NCBI GenBank assembly: GCA_002633005.1
Contig: NMRA01000187.1
Location: 541,644-605,643, forward strand
Direction: 5' to 3'
DNA length: 64,000 bases
Source: Phoronis australis
Taxonomy: Eukaryota; Phoronida; Phoronidae
The notes under the pieces are model-generated. The model was not told the origin of the DNA. It saw nothing but the letters and a program-made list of their open reading frames with translations, and made no database searches. Both the position numbers and the translations under genes were made by a program. This document shows positions 1-11,899 of the stretch, one piece after another. Positions within the stretch are counted from its first letter, which is position 1. Each line of letters begins with the position of its first letter.

Positions 1-35
1 TGAAATGGAAATAAATTAAGATTAAGTAGGACCCT

Positions 36-390
36 TGAAAAATGGCCAAATTTGGCTATCTTTGGAATGTCGTATCTCAAAAAAGAATCATCTAATTGAC
101 ATGAAATTTTCAGATAGTATGGCTTTGTTCTCCAAAACATTGTAAGAAATTGTTTTTAAAATGTTCCACTTTTGCACGAGACGCTGTCACTTTTATCATT
201 AAATTTTGATGAAAAACTGAAAAGCTGCATGTGAAAAATAAATGGTAATTAAGAAAACTGTAAAAGCGTTACTGAAATTTTATATTGGCCACTTTTAGCA
301 AATGAGATTTGGTCACATTTATTTTACTGAAATCAATGTTTCGGTATGAATATTTACCTACCTTTAAATTCACAGGATCACGTGACCCAA
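36..390 (+). repeat. Dispersed repeat, CACGTG-ended family, copy 1
   Basis: This is a diverged, AT-rich, roughly 350 bp repeat. It shares ordered blocks with 28170-28490 and 30830-31176: a 'gttccacttttgc' block, a 'gaaaagctgcatg' block, a 'tttggtcac/tg' block, and a terminal TCACGTGA palindrome (378-385). It is non-coding. Confidence 0.6.
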
Positions 391-808
391 GTGGGTGTAG
401 TTTGGTACAAAGTCAAAATCAAATCCAGACTTTCCACTTTCAGAAAATATATACTTATGCAGAGTCAATTTCTACAGTTTTGTAGATATTTGGCTAAACA
501 TACAGATTTGTCAATAAGGTCCTACATAAATGTAACACATGTTAAAATAAACATTTTGCAAACTCAGAAACTGATGTGTTGGTGCTTCAAATTTTATTCA
601 TTAGTCTTTGTAACTGGTCATGATTCCGTGCAGTTTTTATACAAACTGCACGTAAGAACACACTGTTGAGACGCATGCTTCAATCATATCCATAATCTAG
701 GAGGAGCTATGAAAACTAAAAGCAATGGAAAGGGTCAATTGTCTATTGGCTCAAAAATATAACAGTGACTCTTGCAATGGAAACAAAGGTGCATTATACC
801 AGTCTTAC

Positions 809-3800
809 TACCATGATAAGACTCTATTTCCCTCACGAACAAGAACACCAAAACAATCATGTCAGCCTATTCATATGGTATCAAGGCAGATCTGTCAGCC
901 ATTATGAGGGCTCAGACATCCTACTGGAATTCACTGAGAATTTCTTTTAATATCTGATGAGATGGCAATCTGCTTGCTGATCAGGTGTACCATGAAGTCT
1001 CACCAAGTTAAGACACACTACGGCAGTGGACAAATGAAATTTTGTTTTTTCGAATAAACATTTCTGGCACAACGTAAATGGAGACTCACATGGCGGACAC
1101 TAGATCGCACAGTGTACTTGACCTTGGCACCATAATACCAAGCAAAGATGTGACGGAAAATGCCTGGAATAGAGACAATTCAATCTCAGCCAATGCTTTC
1201 CACAAATGAATAATTTAGAACTGCCATCCTAATGGCTAAGTTCAAGCGAAATTGGTGATGACATATTACAGTCATTGTAATGGTAACATTGATTTTTTGC
1301 TTAAAAACTTGTAGATGCCCCGTGAAATTTTCAAATTTAGTAGTTTACATCAGATCCTTCTCTAGGAATAGTCTGTGACATATAGACATAGCATGTCATT
1401 TCTTAAATATCACTTCACCACTGTTTACTGACTGGAAAACGAAAATGAGATGCAATGACTTCCAATTTAAAACAGGTCAATCCCGTGACACGAAAATAAC
1501 CTTTTCCCGTGAATGCATTGCAGATCAGCTGTTGGTTTCGACTCTTTGGTTACGAATTTGAAATTTATTTAAAGTGACCGCTAAAAAGGGTAAAATGCAG
1601 CTTTAACTACCATTTTCTTGTTTTTCAGAAACATAATAAATAAAGATGCATTAAACTTCAATTTTACTAAATCAAAACTTTTGATTTACAACACTTTAAC
1701 CATTAGAAATTAATCTCAAATTTTCCTTATTCAGGTTAGAAGTGATTTTTGGCCTTCGAATGGGAATTAGGAGTTTAATATAGTTAGAAGACCAAGCTCA
1801 AAGTGCTTTGACTCGGAGGGTGGTTTTAATGCACTGTGCATCATGTCAAACATTAACACACTATAATCGTTTTTTGGAAACGCGAACTAATGACTCCAAA
1901 ATGTGAATAAGGAACAAGGCAAAGACAGCAGAAGAGAAGATCACTGCAGCTTTGTTCAAATCTTTCAAATAATTGGATTGAAGCATTACAATGCTGATGA
2001 AAAAATGCAGCAGATTTTTGGCAACTGACATACTTCATATTTCATAAATCCGAAATTGAAGTTCACATTGACTTAATTCATTTTTTACAAAAATTATCGA
2101 TATACATTAACACAAAAAACACAGAAAGGAAAATCAGTGAGGCAATGACACTTCCAGACATACTTACCGGATACATCCCCAACAACCACATGGTTCTAGA
2201 CCGTTTCCTCCAGCAGTCCAAGTGTTGGAGAATAAAACTTAGTTCCTCGATGAATATTCCGACGCACAGCAATGTTAGGAGCGACAGCACTGTCATCAGG
2301 ACAATGCCACCCACTGACAAGTCTAGATGTAGAAGGTTTGTAAAGTACAAATTAATTGTTTGATATTATTTTCACAACCACAAAAGCATGCCTTGACAGT
2401 TTCGGCTCCTCACAGCAGCCATCTTCCAAAGTTATTGGTCACTAGGTGACATGGTGATGATGCTGTTCCAAACTTTAGACAACTTATACCCTCCATTGTT
2501 CCTGTTCATAACTTAACCACTTTTTCTGTCCCAGATAGACTCTCTTATCCATCTAGATCTTAAATTATTTTCCGACTTAACAGGACTAGCATCATCCCAG
2601 TTAATTACATTGATTAAAACAATTAGCTGGGATGATGCTCGTCCTGTTGAGTTGGAAAATAATTTAAGATCTAGACCTTTAAGAGTTTTTCTAGGTCAGA
2701 AAAAGCAGCTCACTTATAAACAGGGACCATGGAGGGTATAAGTTGTTTAAAATTTGGAACCGTCTGATCGCCATGCCACCTAGTGTCCAATAACTTCAGA
2801 AGATGGCTGCTGAGATGAGCCAAAACTGAAGGTATTAAATGCTTTTCTGGTTGTGAACATAAAAAAACAACCAATTTCATAGAACTCAAGCAAACTAGCC
2901 ACTGAGGATGCTACATTAAAAGCAATTTGTCCCAAAATTGGCACTACTCAATAGAAAACAATGATTTCCGGTGTGTTATTGTCTCAAGATTGCCAAATAA
3001 AAGTTAAACACAAAAATTTTGTAGGTCAATATTTATGATTTCCAAGACATAGAACACAGCGAAAAGGGAAAACAAAAAATTCTATAATTTGGGAAGTGAA
3101 TAATAAATGAATTTGCTCAAGGTCGGAGCCCATACCAAAAATTTAGAAATAGGCAATATCGACTGTCCCAAATTCAAGAATCTCAAAAGAGGCGAATTTT
3201 GTTGGCAGCTATTTTCAACAGTTTTACCTCAGACTTTTTTAATAGAAAATGCAATGTTCTATATTTGAGAGACATAATGAATGCCAACATTACCTGTATC
3301 CCAATACTCAGGATCAAGAAAATTTCATGTTGGAGTGAATTTCAACCTCCCAAATTTTAGAGGCTGTCCCAAACTGAAGAATTTTCACGGTAATAAACAA
3401 AATGTATAACAAACACATTGTATGCTAAAATCTAACTAACTTCAGAAAAAGACCAAAAATTGGTCAAAAAATTTTCAGACACACATTTGCAGCCAATACA
3501 AAAAAAACTTGCAAGTTTAGTACAAAAATTCATGTTGATCTCCGTGAAAAATCATATTTTCTTCCTGATTGTGAATATTCAGGCATGGAAATTTTAATAT
3601 TCATCATATTTCTCAAATATTGGACACCGCACTTTCTATCAACGAAATACGAAATTAGACATGACACTTCATGAAATTGTATAAAATTGTCACTGACACA
3701 ATATTTCTATGTATCTGGACAGTGTGTAAAATCGAGATGAAGGATTGTTTGCTGTTGCTCCCAATTCTTGCATTTGACAAGGCCAAAATTGCCCATTTCT

Positions 3801-3988
3801 AAAATTTGGTACAAGCTCTGACCTGGATAATTTTTACACACATATTGTATCACACTGTAAATTTTGTAGAAGGTTTAGTAGAAAACAACCCACCTACCAG
3901 CAAATAGTTCACTGGCACTAGGGATGGTGCCATTTATACAGTGCTCCATTTTGGTTGAGTAACTCCAATTCAGCACCTCATTGAGAAC
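809..3988 (-). CDS. SLC51A: Organic solute transporter subunit alpha-like (partial, 4 exons)
   Basis: Likely a seven-helix plasma-membrane subunit of the OST-alpha/beta steroid and bile-acid exporter (Solute_trans_a family). Exons in transcript order: 3988-3898, 2322-2168, 1163-1090 and 866-809. The first three join in phase with good GT-AG sites. Exon 3988-3898 is open from its acceptor (phase 0), so the start codon is probably in an unseen upstream exon; an in-frame ATG also lies inside it. Exon 2322-2168 encodes the first membrane helix and the following basic Cys-Trp-Arg-Lys-Arg segment. Exon 1163-1090 encodes the helix ending in a conserved Pro-Arg. Exon 866-809 encodes a helix ending Ser-Tyr-His-Gly, matching the family's Gly-Gly position at the expected spacing, but its acceptor phase does not fit the previous donor. 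Later exons were not found and may lie left of the window. The family call rests on remembered human sequence. Confidence 0.72.
2371..2857. mobile_element. Foldback/MITE-like element in SLC51A intron
   Basis: The ends are 19-bp terminal inverted repeats with one mismatch (TTCACAACCACAAAAGCAT at the left, its complement at the right). The two halves are complementary along much of their length, meeting in an AT-rich centre near 2605-2625. No coding capacity is seen. It lies in the intron between the exons at 3898-3988 and 2168-2322. A non-autonomous DNA transposon is the simplest reading; no clear target-site duplication was found. Confidence 0.75.
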
Positions 3989-5800
3989 CTAGAATTAAAC
4001 ACAATAACAGTTTATTGACCTGAGGCCAAAAAATCATCCTTTGAAATAGGATGTTCCTGCATCATACAGCCACACTTGAATCTTTTGGTATTTACCCACA
4101 ATGCCGCAACATCAGTCTAGAAGTTCTCTGGCCTCGTTTACATGCCATTGTAGTTTCTCGTGTTATTTGTTGGTTCCCTCTTTTTCAAGTTCTGAGTTGT
4201 ATCCAACTTTCCAATGTCAGGGAGGTTTAACAGCAGTATTGTGGGCTGTAGCTCCCATGGCAGAATTTTAGTTCAACTTTCATATGTTTTGATCTGTCCC
4301 TCAGATTCAGAGGTGCGGTTCTAAGTTCATTTGACATATCCACTATTTGTAGTTATGGTAGCTGAAGAAGTCATTCAACAGAGCAAGTAAGATATTGGGG
4401 TTAAAATATGAAAATTTAACGTAGCTTGTTTATCCTTTTTCCATGAAATACACATTGAGAGAAGTTCCATATTCATCCAATTTTAAAGTGGTGTTGCAAA
4501 AGCAGGTCTTTTTTCTTCTTTGTGGAGAATGGACTGTAGCAATCAGTCTGCCTTCATTAAATACACTAGTGCTATTTCAAGTGAAGAACTTCTTTAAACA
4601 TATAAAAAGGTCAGATTTTAGACGAAACTAAAAATTGTTCATGACAAGTCTTCATGTTCTCCCTGTACAGAGTACCAAGCCATTTTGAAACAGAGCAGGT
4701 CTGTTGAGTCAGTCAGTCTCATCGAAACATAATAAATTATTTAAGAGACATGATTCCTAGAATCAGCTAGACATTTCTAAAACAAGGCCAATGGAACAGC
4801 GCATTTTCTTACCTACAGGAAAAAGAGATTTCTATCCACAACTGTCCTATTGTCATACCCCTGAAGGAGATAAACTTTTAAAGAAGAAGTTCAAATTAGC
4901 CGTGACATTTTGATTTTAAGTTCATGCCCCCCACCCAGTAAAATTCTCCCAGATTCCATTTGGCAGTTGAGGGGTGCGAATGTCTGATTGGCAAAATCCT
5001 GGCTAATACTTTGCCCTGGTCCCCCTAAGTCAAAATCCTGGATCTGCCCCTAGTGACACTCAATTAAACATGACAACGCCAGGTCAAATTTAGCTACGAC
5101 ATGTGAAATTAAAAAATTACACTTGGCAAAAATGTTAGACTGGTGGAAATGAGGATTTGTTAATCATTGTTTATGGCACCTGGAGCCTGTGTTAATCCCA
5201 GATGGCAGGCACTATTGATAAATACGGCAAACTGAATTCAAGAAAACCGAAATTCAATTTCAATGTGAACCAGGAAGACAGAAATACGAATATCCTACCA
5301 TTTCTTCCCCAATACAATATGGAAAAGTTAAAAACAAACCAGTTTCTCACAGCCTGCAGATCAAAGGTAAAGTTCAGTCTCTGCAGTATTTATGATCAGC
5401 CTAACTGATAAGGACTTGAATCATCACTAGCTAACATCAGATGATGATAAATGTCATGACCCTTGACCCAAAATACTAGAACATCACACAGTTACTCTCT
5501 AGCATTCTGAGAGCACAAAAGCAACTTCTTGCAAGATTCAAGTTTAAATTCTGGTGATTAAGGCGGGCAAAGCCACATAAAATTCTGTCCCTCCATTGTT
5601 CCCCATTACATGAAACTCATTGTTCAAAAGAACTTGTTCGCATTGTGCGGGTTTGCCAGGATTGGTGCCTAACATTTGAATGATTTTAAACACATGTCAA
5701 ATTCGACACAGGGAAGCCAAACTGCAATAAATCAAGACACAACATGGAGAACACTGCTTTCATATAGACAATTAATAGCATTAGGATTTTTCATGAGAAT
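3989..5800. other. Non-coding stretch upstream of SLC51A exons
   Basis: I see no convincing exon here. A missing 5' exon of the transporter may lie here or further right. A decayed copy of the GGCGGATCCAGG repeat family occupies about 4925-5057 on the minus strand. Confidence 0.4.
4925..5057 (-). mobile_element. Non-autonomous element, GGCGGATCCAGG family (copy)
   Basis: Read on the minus strand it follows the same order of blocks as 33787-33945: a GGCAGATCCAGGATTTTGA end, a purine-rich GGGGG tract, 'agtattrgccaggattttgcc', then 'cagacatt'. It carries no ORF. Confidence 0.6.
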
Positions 5801-7226
5801 CACTTGAACATGCTACAGTATATAACACGAGCAACGTGGAGCGTTGAAATGTGCCCACAAATGCATCGCAAATGGTGTGCTTTTAGGGTTATTAAATTTT
5901 TTGTATCATAAAAGTGGCCACTAGATGGCGCAAAAACATACAATCCATCCAAAAACGGGAACATGCCATATTTCATAAAAAATTTGTCAAGGAACTTCAG
6001 AGAAACAAAGGAACAGAATAAATGAAATTGCCACTTGTGGGCACAGCGTCCGCTGGATTCGCTTGAAAGTCGTCGTCCGTTGTTATCTTCATATAAATAT
6101 AAAGATCCTGTAGTGGGTTTAGGAGATACAGTTATGGACGCAAAATGAAACAAAACTACCACTAGGAGGTGCCACAGTAGTCAGTCGCCGTCATCAAACA
6201 TCCTCTGAACACTGAAAGCATACATGCCAATTTTCAAAACCATCCCTAGAATGATTTGGTTGATAGAGGGGTGGACACCAAAACCAAAATTTGAAAACAG
6301 CAAAAATGGCCACTAGTAGCGCAAAATACCTCGATTCCAGGAGGATAGCATCATCTCACCAATAGATGCCTATATTCAAAATTTTATGAAAATCTATTAA
6401 GTACCTTTGAAGATACAGACTGGCAAACAGAAAAAAAAACTAAAATTGCCACTAGGGGGCACACTAGTAGTCAAATCCGTCCGAAAGTACCGGTAGTTGT
6501 CATCCGTTGTCAACATCAAATAAATACACTTGCTAAATTAAGTAACGATTCTACAAAACGGTTTAGGAGATACAGCCATGAGTGCAAAAAAACAAAACTG
6601 CCACCAGGAGGTGCTACAGTAGTCAAAGTCGTCGGAAAATCATCGTCAACCGTCTACTTCATAGTAAAAACATACACCCCAATTTTCACAATTATCCTGG
6701 CTTGGTTGACAGATGAGTGGACGCCAAAAAACAGACTGGAAAACAGTAAATATGGCCACTGGGTGGCGCAAACTAGATCGAATCCATCTGAAAACCGAGA
6801 GATGGGGTCACCTCATTAAAAGATGCCTGTATGCCAAATTTTATGAAAACACAGTGAGGACTTTTGAACATACAGAGGTAAACGTAAAAAAGAAATAAAA
6901 TTGCCATTAGGTGGCACACCAGTAGTCATATCTGTCCTAAAGTTGTCGTCCTCCATTGCTAACATCATATAAATACACTTTCTAAATTTAGTAAAGATTC
7001 TGTCAATGGTTTAGGAGATACAGCAATAGGTGCAAAAAACAAAGCTGTCACTAGGAGGCGCCACAGTGGTCAAAGTCGTCAGAAAATCATCATCAGTCGT
7101 CCACTTCATAGTAAGAAACAAAAAAATAATAATTGCAGGCGGTCTGGTATACGTTGTACCAGACGTGCACACGCTGCGCATGTGGGCCCGTTGCACTGAT
7201 CACCTGGAAATATTTTTTGTGCTTTA

Positions 7227-7380
7227 TTAATATATACCGGTTGTTAAAACCGAGCTGAGTAGCTAGAAACCTGACTCAAGGGTCTAGCAGTGTGGCCCAG
7301 TGGGACTCGAACTCACGACCTCGAGTAAAGAAGGTGGGCACCATCATACTGGGCCACACTGCCTCCTCTCTTCATAGTAA
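7227..7380 (-). mobile_element. tRNA-derived SINE inserted in the array
   Basis: The 76-bp core (7287-7362) on the minus strand has a tRNA-like shape. Its 15-bp ends are perfectly complementary (gcagtgtggcccagt / actgggccacactgc), and the T-arm-like block contains TTCGAGT flanked by GTGAG and CCCAC, which fits a pol III B box. The insertion lengthens the array spacing between 7048 and 7473. Confidence 0.7.
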
Positions 7381-7777
7381 AAACATAATACAAATTTTCA
7401 CAATCATCCATTTAGCAGTTTTGTTGATAGAGGGGTGGACGTAAAAAACAGACTTAAAAATAGTAAAAATGGCCACTAGGTGGCGCAAACTATGTCAAAT
7501 ACATCCGAAAACAAGAGGATAGCGTCATCTCACTAATAGGTGCCTATATACCAAGTTTTATGAAAATCCGTTCAAAACTTTTGAAGATACAGAGGTAAAC
7601 GTAAAAAATTAAAATTGCCACTAGGGGGCACACAGGTAGTCGGATCCATTCAAAAGTTCACTCATACTGTCCCATCCATGGAAGAAACACATGTGAAAAA
7701 TTTCAGGAACATACGTCAAGGCGTGTTTTGGAAATAGAGCAGCGGACGCCGGACACCTGACAGACAGACGGACGNTG

Positions 7778-7925
7778 TTAATATATACCGGTTGTTAAAA
7801 CCGAGCTGAGTAGCTAGAAACCTGACTCAAGGGTCTAGCAGTGTCGTGGCCCAGTGGGACTCGAACTCACGACCTCGAGTAAAGAAGGTGGGCACCATCA
7901 CACTGGACCACACTGCCTCCTCTCT
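7778..7925 (-). mobile_element. tRNA-derived SINE, second copy in the duplicated segment
   Basis: This is nearly the same element as 7227-7380, core about 7838-7916, with small substitutions and a 3-bp insertion (tgtcgtgg for tgtgg). It is part of the direct duplication whose join is the N at 7775. Confidence 0.7.
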
Positions 7926-8345
7926 TCATAGTAAAAACATAATACAAATTTTCACAATCATCCATTCAGCAGTTTTGTTGATAGAGGGGTGGACGTAAAA
8001 AACAGACTTGAAAATAGTAAAAATGGCCACTAGGTGGCGCAAACTATGTCAAATACATCCGAAAACAAGAGGATAGCGTCATCTCACTAATAGGTGCCTA
8101 TATACCAAGTTTTATGAAAATCCGTTCAAAACTTTTGAAGATACAGAGGTAAACGTAAAAAATTAAAATTGCCACTAGGGGGCACACAGGTAGTCGGATC
8201 CATTCAAAAGTTCACTCATACTGTCCCATCCATGGAAGAAACACATGTGAAAAATTTCAGGAACATACGTCAAGGCGTGTTTTGGAAATAGAGCAGCGGA
8301 CGCCGGACACCTGACAGACAGACGGACGGACGGACGGAGATGACT

Positions 8346-10539
8346 GCATAATGCGTCCACTTCTAAATGTGTGGGCGCATAAATATCATTGCGATTTTAC
8401 AGCATGCTTAGAGCAAAAAAATTTAAAAATTCTAATGCCTCAAAGAAATCTGCATCCAAGTTAAATGTAAACTACAGGTGGCATTGTACATTTGCATGCA
8501 AAATGCTCTCATGGTGACCATACAAATCAACACACAACCAAGCATATTTGTTTATTAGGTTATGGACCTTGGGAATTCGTGACATCACTACTGAGAGCTG
8601 ACACACCTTTTGCTCGATAAGCAACCTGAGCACAGAGACTGCTTTGAGGAAATAACTCTGAGTAGCTGGTGTGGGAAGTGATCTAGATATTTAAGATAAC
8701 AAATACTGTCTGGTGTTATTGAAGCTCAACGCCAACATGGCCACTGACTTTTATCCATCGTCCAAATACGTTTGTAATATACTGCTTCATGAAAAATTTG
8801 TTGTGCAAAAATAGCGGAAAATCTGTTGGTTGTGTCTCAAAAAAGAAAATGTCACCTTTTCATAGAGTCTTTGATTATAACACCATTCTATTTTAACGTC
8901 AAAATGAATACACATGCCATTTTTGCAACCAACGTTCCACAAATATGTACATACTAGATCAGTAACATTACAAACACTCCATCTTTTGATTTTTACAGTA
9001 CAGTTGAAAAAAAGAAACCTTAACTCCCTGAAGAGAACCTTTGTGGGAGTAGATAATTTAATCAGAAAGGCGTCATTTCAGAAAGAATTATGTTAGAAAA
9101 GGTAGACTTTCGCCACCCCCCCCCCCCCCCCCNTCCCAGCTCATCATACCTTTCTAGATAAGAAACACAGTGGCATTTTGCCTGATTTTAGTCCTAACTG
9201 ACAACACAGTAGCACTGGTTCTGCACAATGAGAACTCTCATCTGGATATCATGCACGTTTTCAATCCACATGTACTATTCACACCAAAACATTTAAAAAA
9301 TTTTTGAAAACAACAAATTTATAAATTTAAAGGTTATAAAAAACGTCAACATCAAAATATAACAGAGCTTTCTTAAACATGTAACTATGGTGACCACCAT
9401 TTTGGTTTTGACATGTAAGGTGGAACATATTTTTGGTGTCAAAGTTGCGAGAACTCCTGTTTTAAACCACTTTTGAAATTTAGCTGTATGGTGATAGCAC
9501 AACAACTCACTATAGAACGGGAGACTTGCAATTTTTCGAGTTCAAACTTCCAGCTAGTTACCCTTTTAATTTCACAAAGACTCTCACTTTACCTTTTCGT
9601 AAATATTTTTTGCACTAATACCTTGTTTTTCAAAATATTTTCTGATTGCAGCTAGTGTACAGAACTTGAACATGACAAAGCATAATTTGATGCTAAAAAT
9701 TTTTAAGAAAAAAATGAAAAATTAAAATTTCACTAGTCTGTCATATTGTGTCCTAAATTGGTGAGATGTTATGGTAACTGACCAGTCTGCCATAAGTCAT
9801 TCTTTAGATATGTTCCTCTCAGCTCAGAAATGTTCAGTGGACAAACCTTTCTAAAACTAGGTCAACCATATGATGCATGTTTCTACCTCCACAGAAGAGA
9901 ATCTAGTTAAATTCGAAAATCACCGAACGACCTTGCCTGGGCTGATTGTCAAATTTGTCTTCTTCGGGTCGTAGTTCAGAGAATACAGTGACAGCACTTG
10001 AGATTGCCATCTCTGGTTGAATAAATATATGACACATACCTGTAACCTCCAAAGTTGAAAGATGATTATGACGTCAAAACATAATGTGAAATAGCCAACA
10101 GTGATATCATAAACCACAGAATGCAACCCAAGATATCAGGTATCACTTACAGATTACAAAACACATTCAGATAATAGATTATGCAACATTTAGGAATAAT
10201 CAAGTGGACCATTAAATTTCCTAGGGTATCATAATCATGACATTTGCAACTGTACTCCAAGCGCCTTTTCATTCAGAAAAGGTACTCTTTCATAACGAAA
10301 TTGCATGGTCATGAAAAAATCACCTTTCTGAGTGGCATGTCCGGTGTTCTCTTCTATTGAAATTCCCGTGGGAATTATACTGAGCTGTAATTTGTGCTCC
10401 AGAAAGTTTATTAATTACACTGTCTGGTATCACACAAATTGCTGTAAAGTGACAACAAACCCACGTTCCACCTAAGAAAGTAAATTTTGATACTGACTTG
10501 TCACTTACTACTACAAAATTTGTCAAAACTTACATACTC
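8346..10539. other. Intergenic, no gene seen
   Basis: The stretch holds short incidental ORFs only, and a poly-C tract interrupted by an N near 9115-9135. No splice-bounded coding exon was recognised on either strand. Confidence 0.4.
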
Positions 10540-10542
10540 TGT

Positions 10543-10742
10543 ACTCAAATGAGAAGCCGTTTTTAGCTAAAAAAAAGTGATAGTTCGTTATTCAAATGAG
10601 AAGTCGTTTTTAGCTTTTTAAAGAACTGATAGTTTGTTATTCAAATGAGAAGCCGTTTTTAGCTTTGTAAAGAACTAATAGTTTTGTTATTAAATTGAGA
10701 AACCATTCTTAGCCTTGTAAAGAACTGATGGTTCGTTATTCC
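10543..10742 (+). repeat. Short tandem repeat, four units of about 60 bp
   Basis: The unit contains 'caaatgagaagycgttttta' followed by 'gctttktaaagaactgatag' and 'ttcgttatt'. Four successive copies diverge gradually. It is non-coding. Confidence 0.8.
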
Positions 10743-10964
10743 TTTAGACCATGCTTGGCAAATACAACAACACACTTTGACAAGCCAGCTTGTGGAACAT
10801 GGTCTCACGCAATAATGAGTGGTCACTCAGTTACTTAGTTATTACTAATCCCAGAAATCATAACTGTGGTTGCTAAGGAACAATAATAAAAACAATTACA
10901 CAATAGAGTCATGCTTGAACTATTGTGATTATGGGAGTATTTGTTCTAGTTGGAAGGAAATGAA

Positions 10965-11185
10965 GACATCAACGGCCTCCTAAGGTGTCCATCTATGTGC
11001 AAAAGGTATTTCTAACAACATGACTTAACGTGATTTAATCAGTGTGAGGCATAATTCGCCGAAAAGCTTCCGGTGTATGGAGGGCCTATTGGGATACTGA
11101 CTCTACTGGGGCCAATTGAGACAGTGGTACTCGGTAGTCTGACACTGGCAGTCATACTGAGAGTTACCATAGAACAAGATACTCT
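10965..11185 (+). repeat. Dispersed repeat shared with 32868-33090
   Basis: It shares in order 'ggcctcctaaggtgtcc', 'taattcgccgaaaa', 'gcctattgg', 'gccaattgagac' and 'ggcactg'-like blocks with 32868-33090. It is non-coding and probably a fragment of a DNA transposon. Confidence 0.6.
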
Positions 11186-11899
11186 TGGAACGAGTTGTCG
11201 CTAGGTTTGGAGCCTGTGTAGACGCTATTTAAACTACTGAAACTTGCCCCACTTGTGTCAACTTTACTCCACCTTCGAGGAAGGGGAACTTGTTAGGGTA
11301 ACTTGCGCCACTTCTAATTCCTGCGTGGCCGCAAACCTTGGAGCAAGGCGGAAGTATTACCAGTTGCGGTTACACACAGGTGGGGTTTCTTTTGTGCCCC
11401 ATATTTGGATCTGCCGTTTAACGGTTTATTTTCCTGCACAGAAGGCCTAGCTATCGCCTGCCCTTATGTAGGCGCTCCACTTAAGTCTTAAAAGTGGGGT
11501 AAGTTGCGCAAGTTCAAGTTGTTGAACGGTAGGCTGTGTGTGTCTGAAATCCTACGGTAAGCTTGTACTTGCTTACGAGTTCTAACACGGAGACATTTAA
11601 GTCAATAACCACGATACAAACCAGTGACTCGTCGAAATTACGGACCCAACTACCCGATTCGCATCTCCACGGTCATGTGATGGTCTTTAGCACTGAAAGT
11701 AAATAAAGCAGAATTGTATAGCCTCAACAACAAACTGATTTGTTGACTGGAAATACAAGCAATTGCAACCAAGCTTCTAGTTCAAATTTATAGGTTAAAT
11801 GTTACTTTTTTTTCTTTTAGATATAGGAAATTCGTTCACAAGCCAGAAAATGTCTTTACTAAAACATTTAGGCTCGAGTTATTTAGGAGACTTTCCATC

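Larger units (their letters stand above)
7227..8325. other. Near-identical direct duplication joined by one N (probable assembly artefact)
   Basis: The segment 7227-7774 repeats as 7778-8325 with only a few differences. The single N at 7775 falls exactly at the join. The same signature occurs at 37759 and 46444. This points to two alleles placed in series, not a biological tandem duplication. Confidence 0.75.
5810..8345. repeat. Array of ~150-bp modules carrying CTCF-like motifs
   Basis: A core resembling CCACTAGGKGGCRC recurs at 5918, 6159, 6310, 6449, 6601, 6756, 6904, 7048, 7473 and 7618, and again at 8027 and 8172 in the duplicated copy. Most spacings are 139-155 bp. Three module types alternate (A: ggccactaggtggcgcaa; B: ttgccactagggggcacac; C: ccactaggaggygccacag), giving a higher-order period near 450 bp (A 6310, B 6449, C 6601, A 6756, B 6904, C 7048). 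The right end is a GACGGACGGACG simple repeat (about 8315-8337). ORFs in it are incidental. Confidence 0.7.

Noticed and set aside
8175-8360. Minus-strand ORF with PSVRLSV repeats
   Set aside because: It is the translation of the GACGGACGGACG simple repeat at the end of the repeat array.
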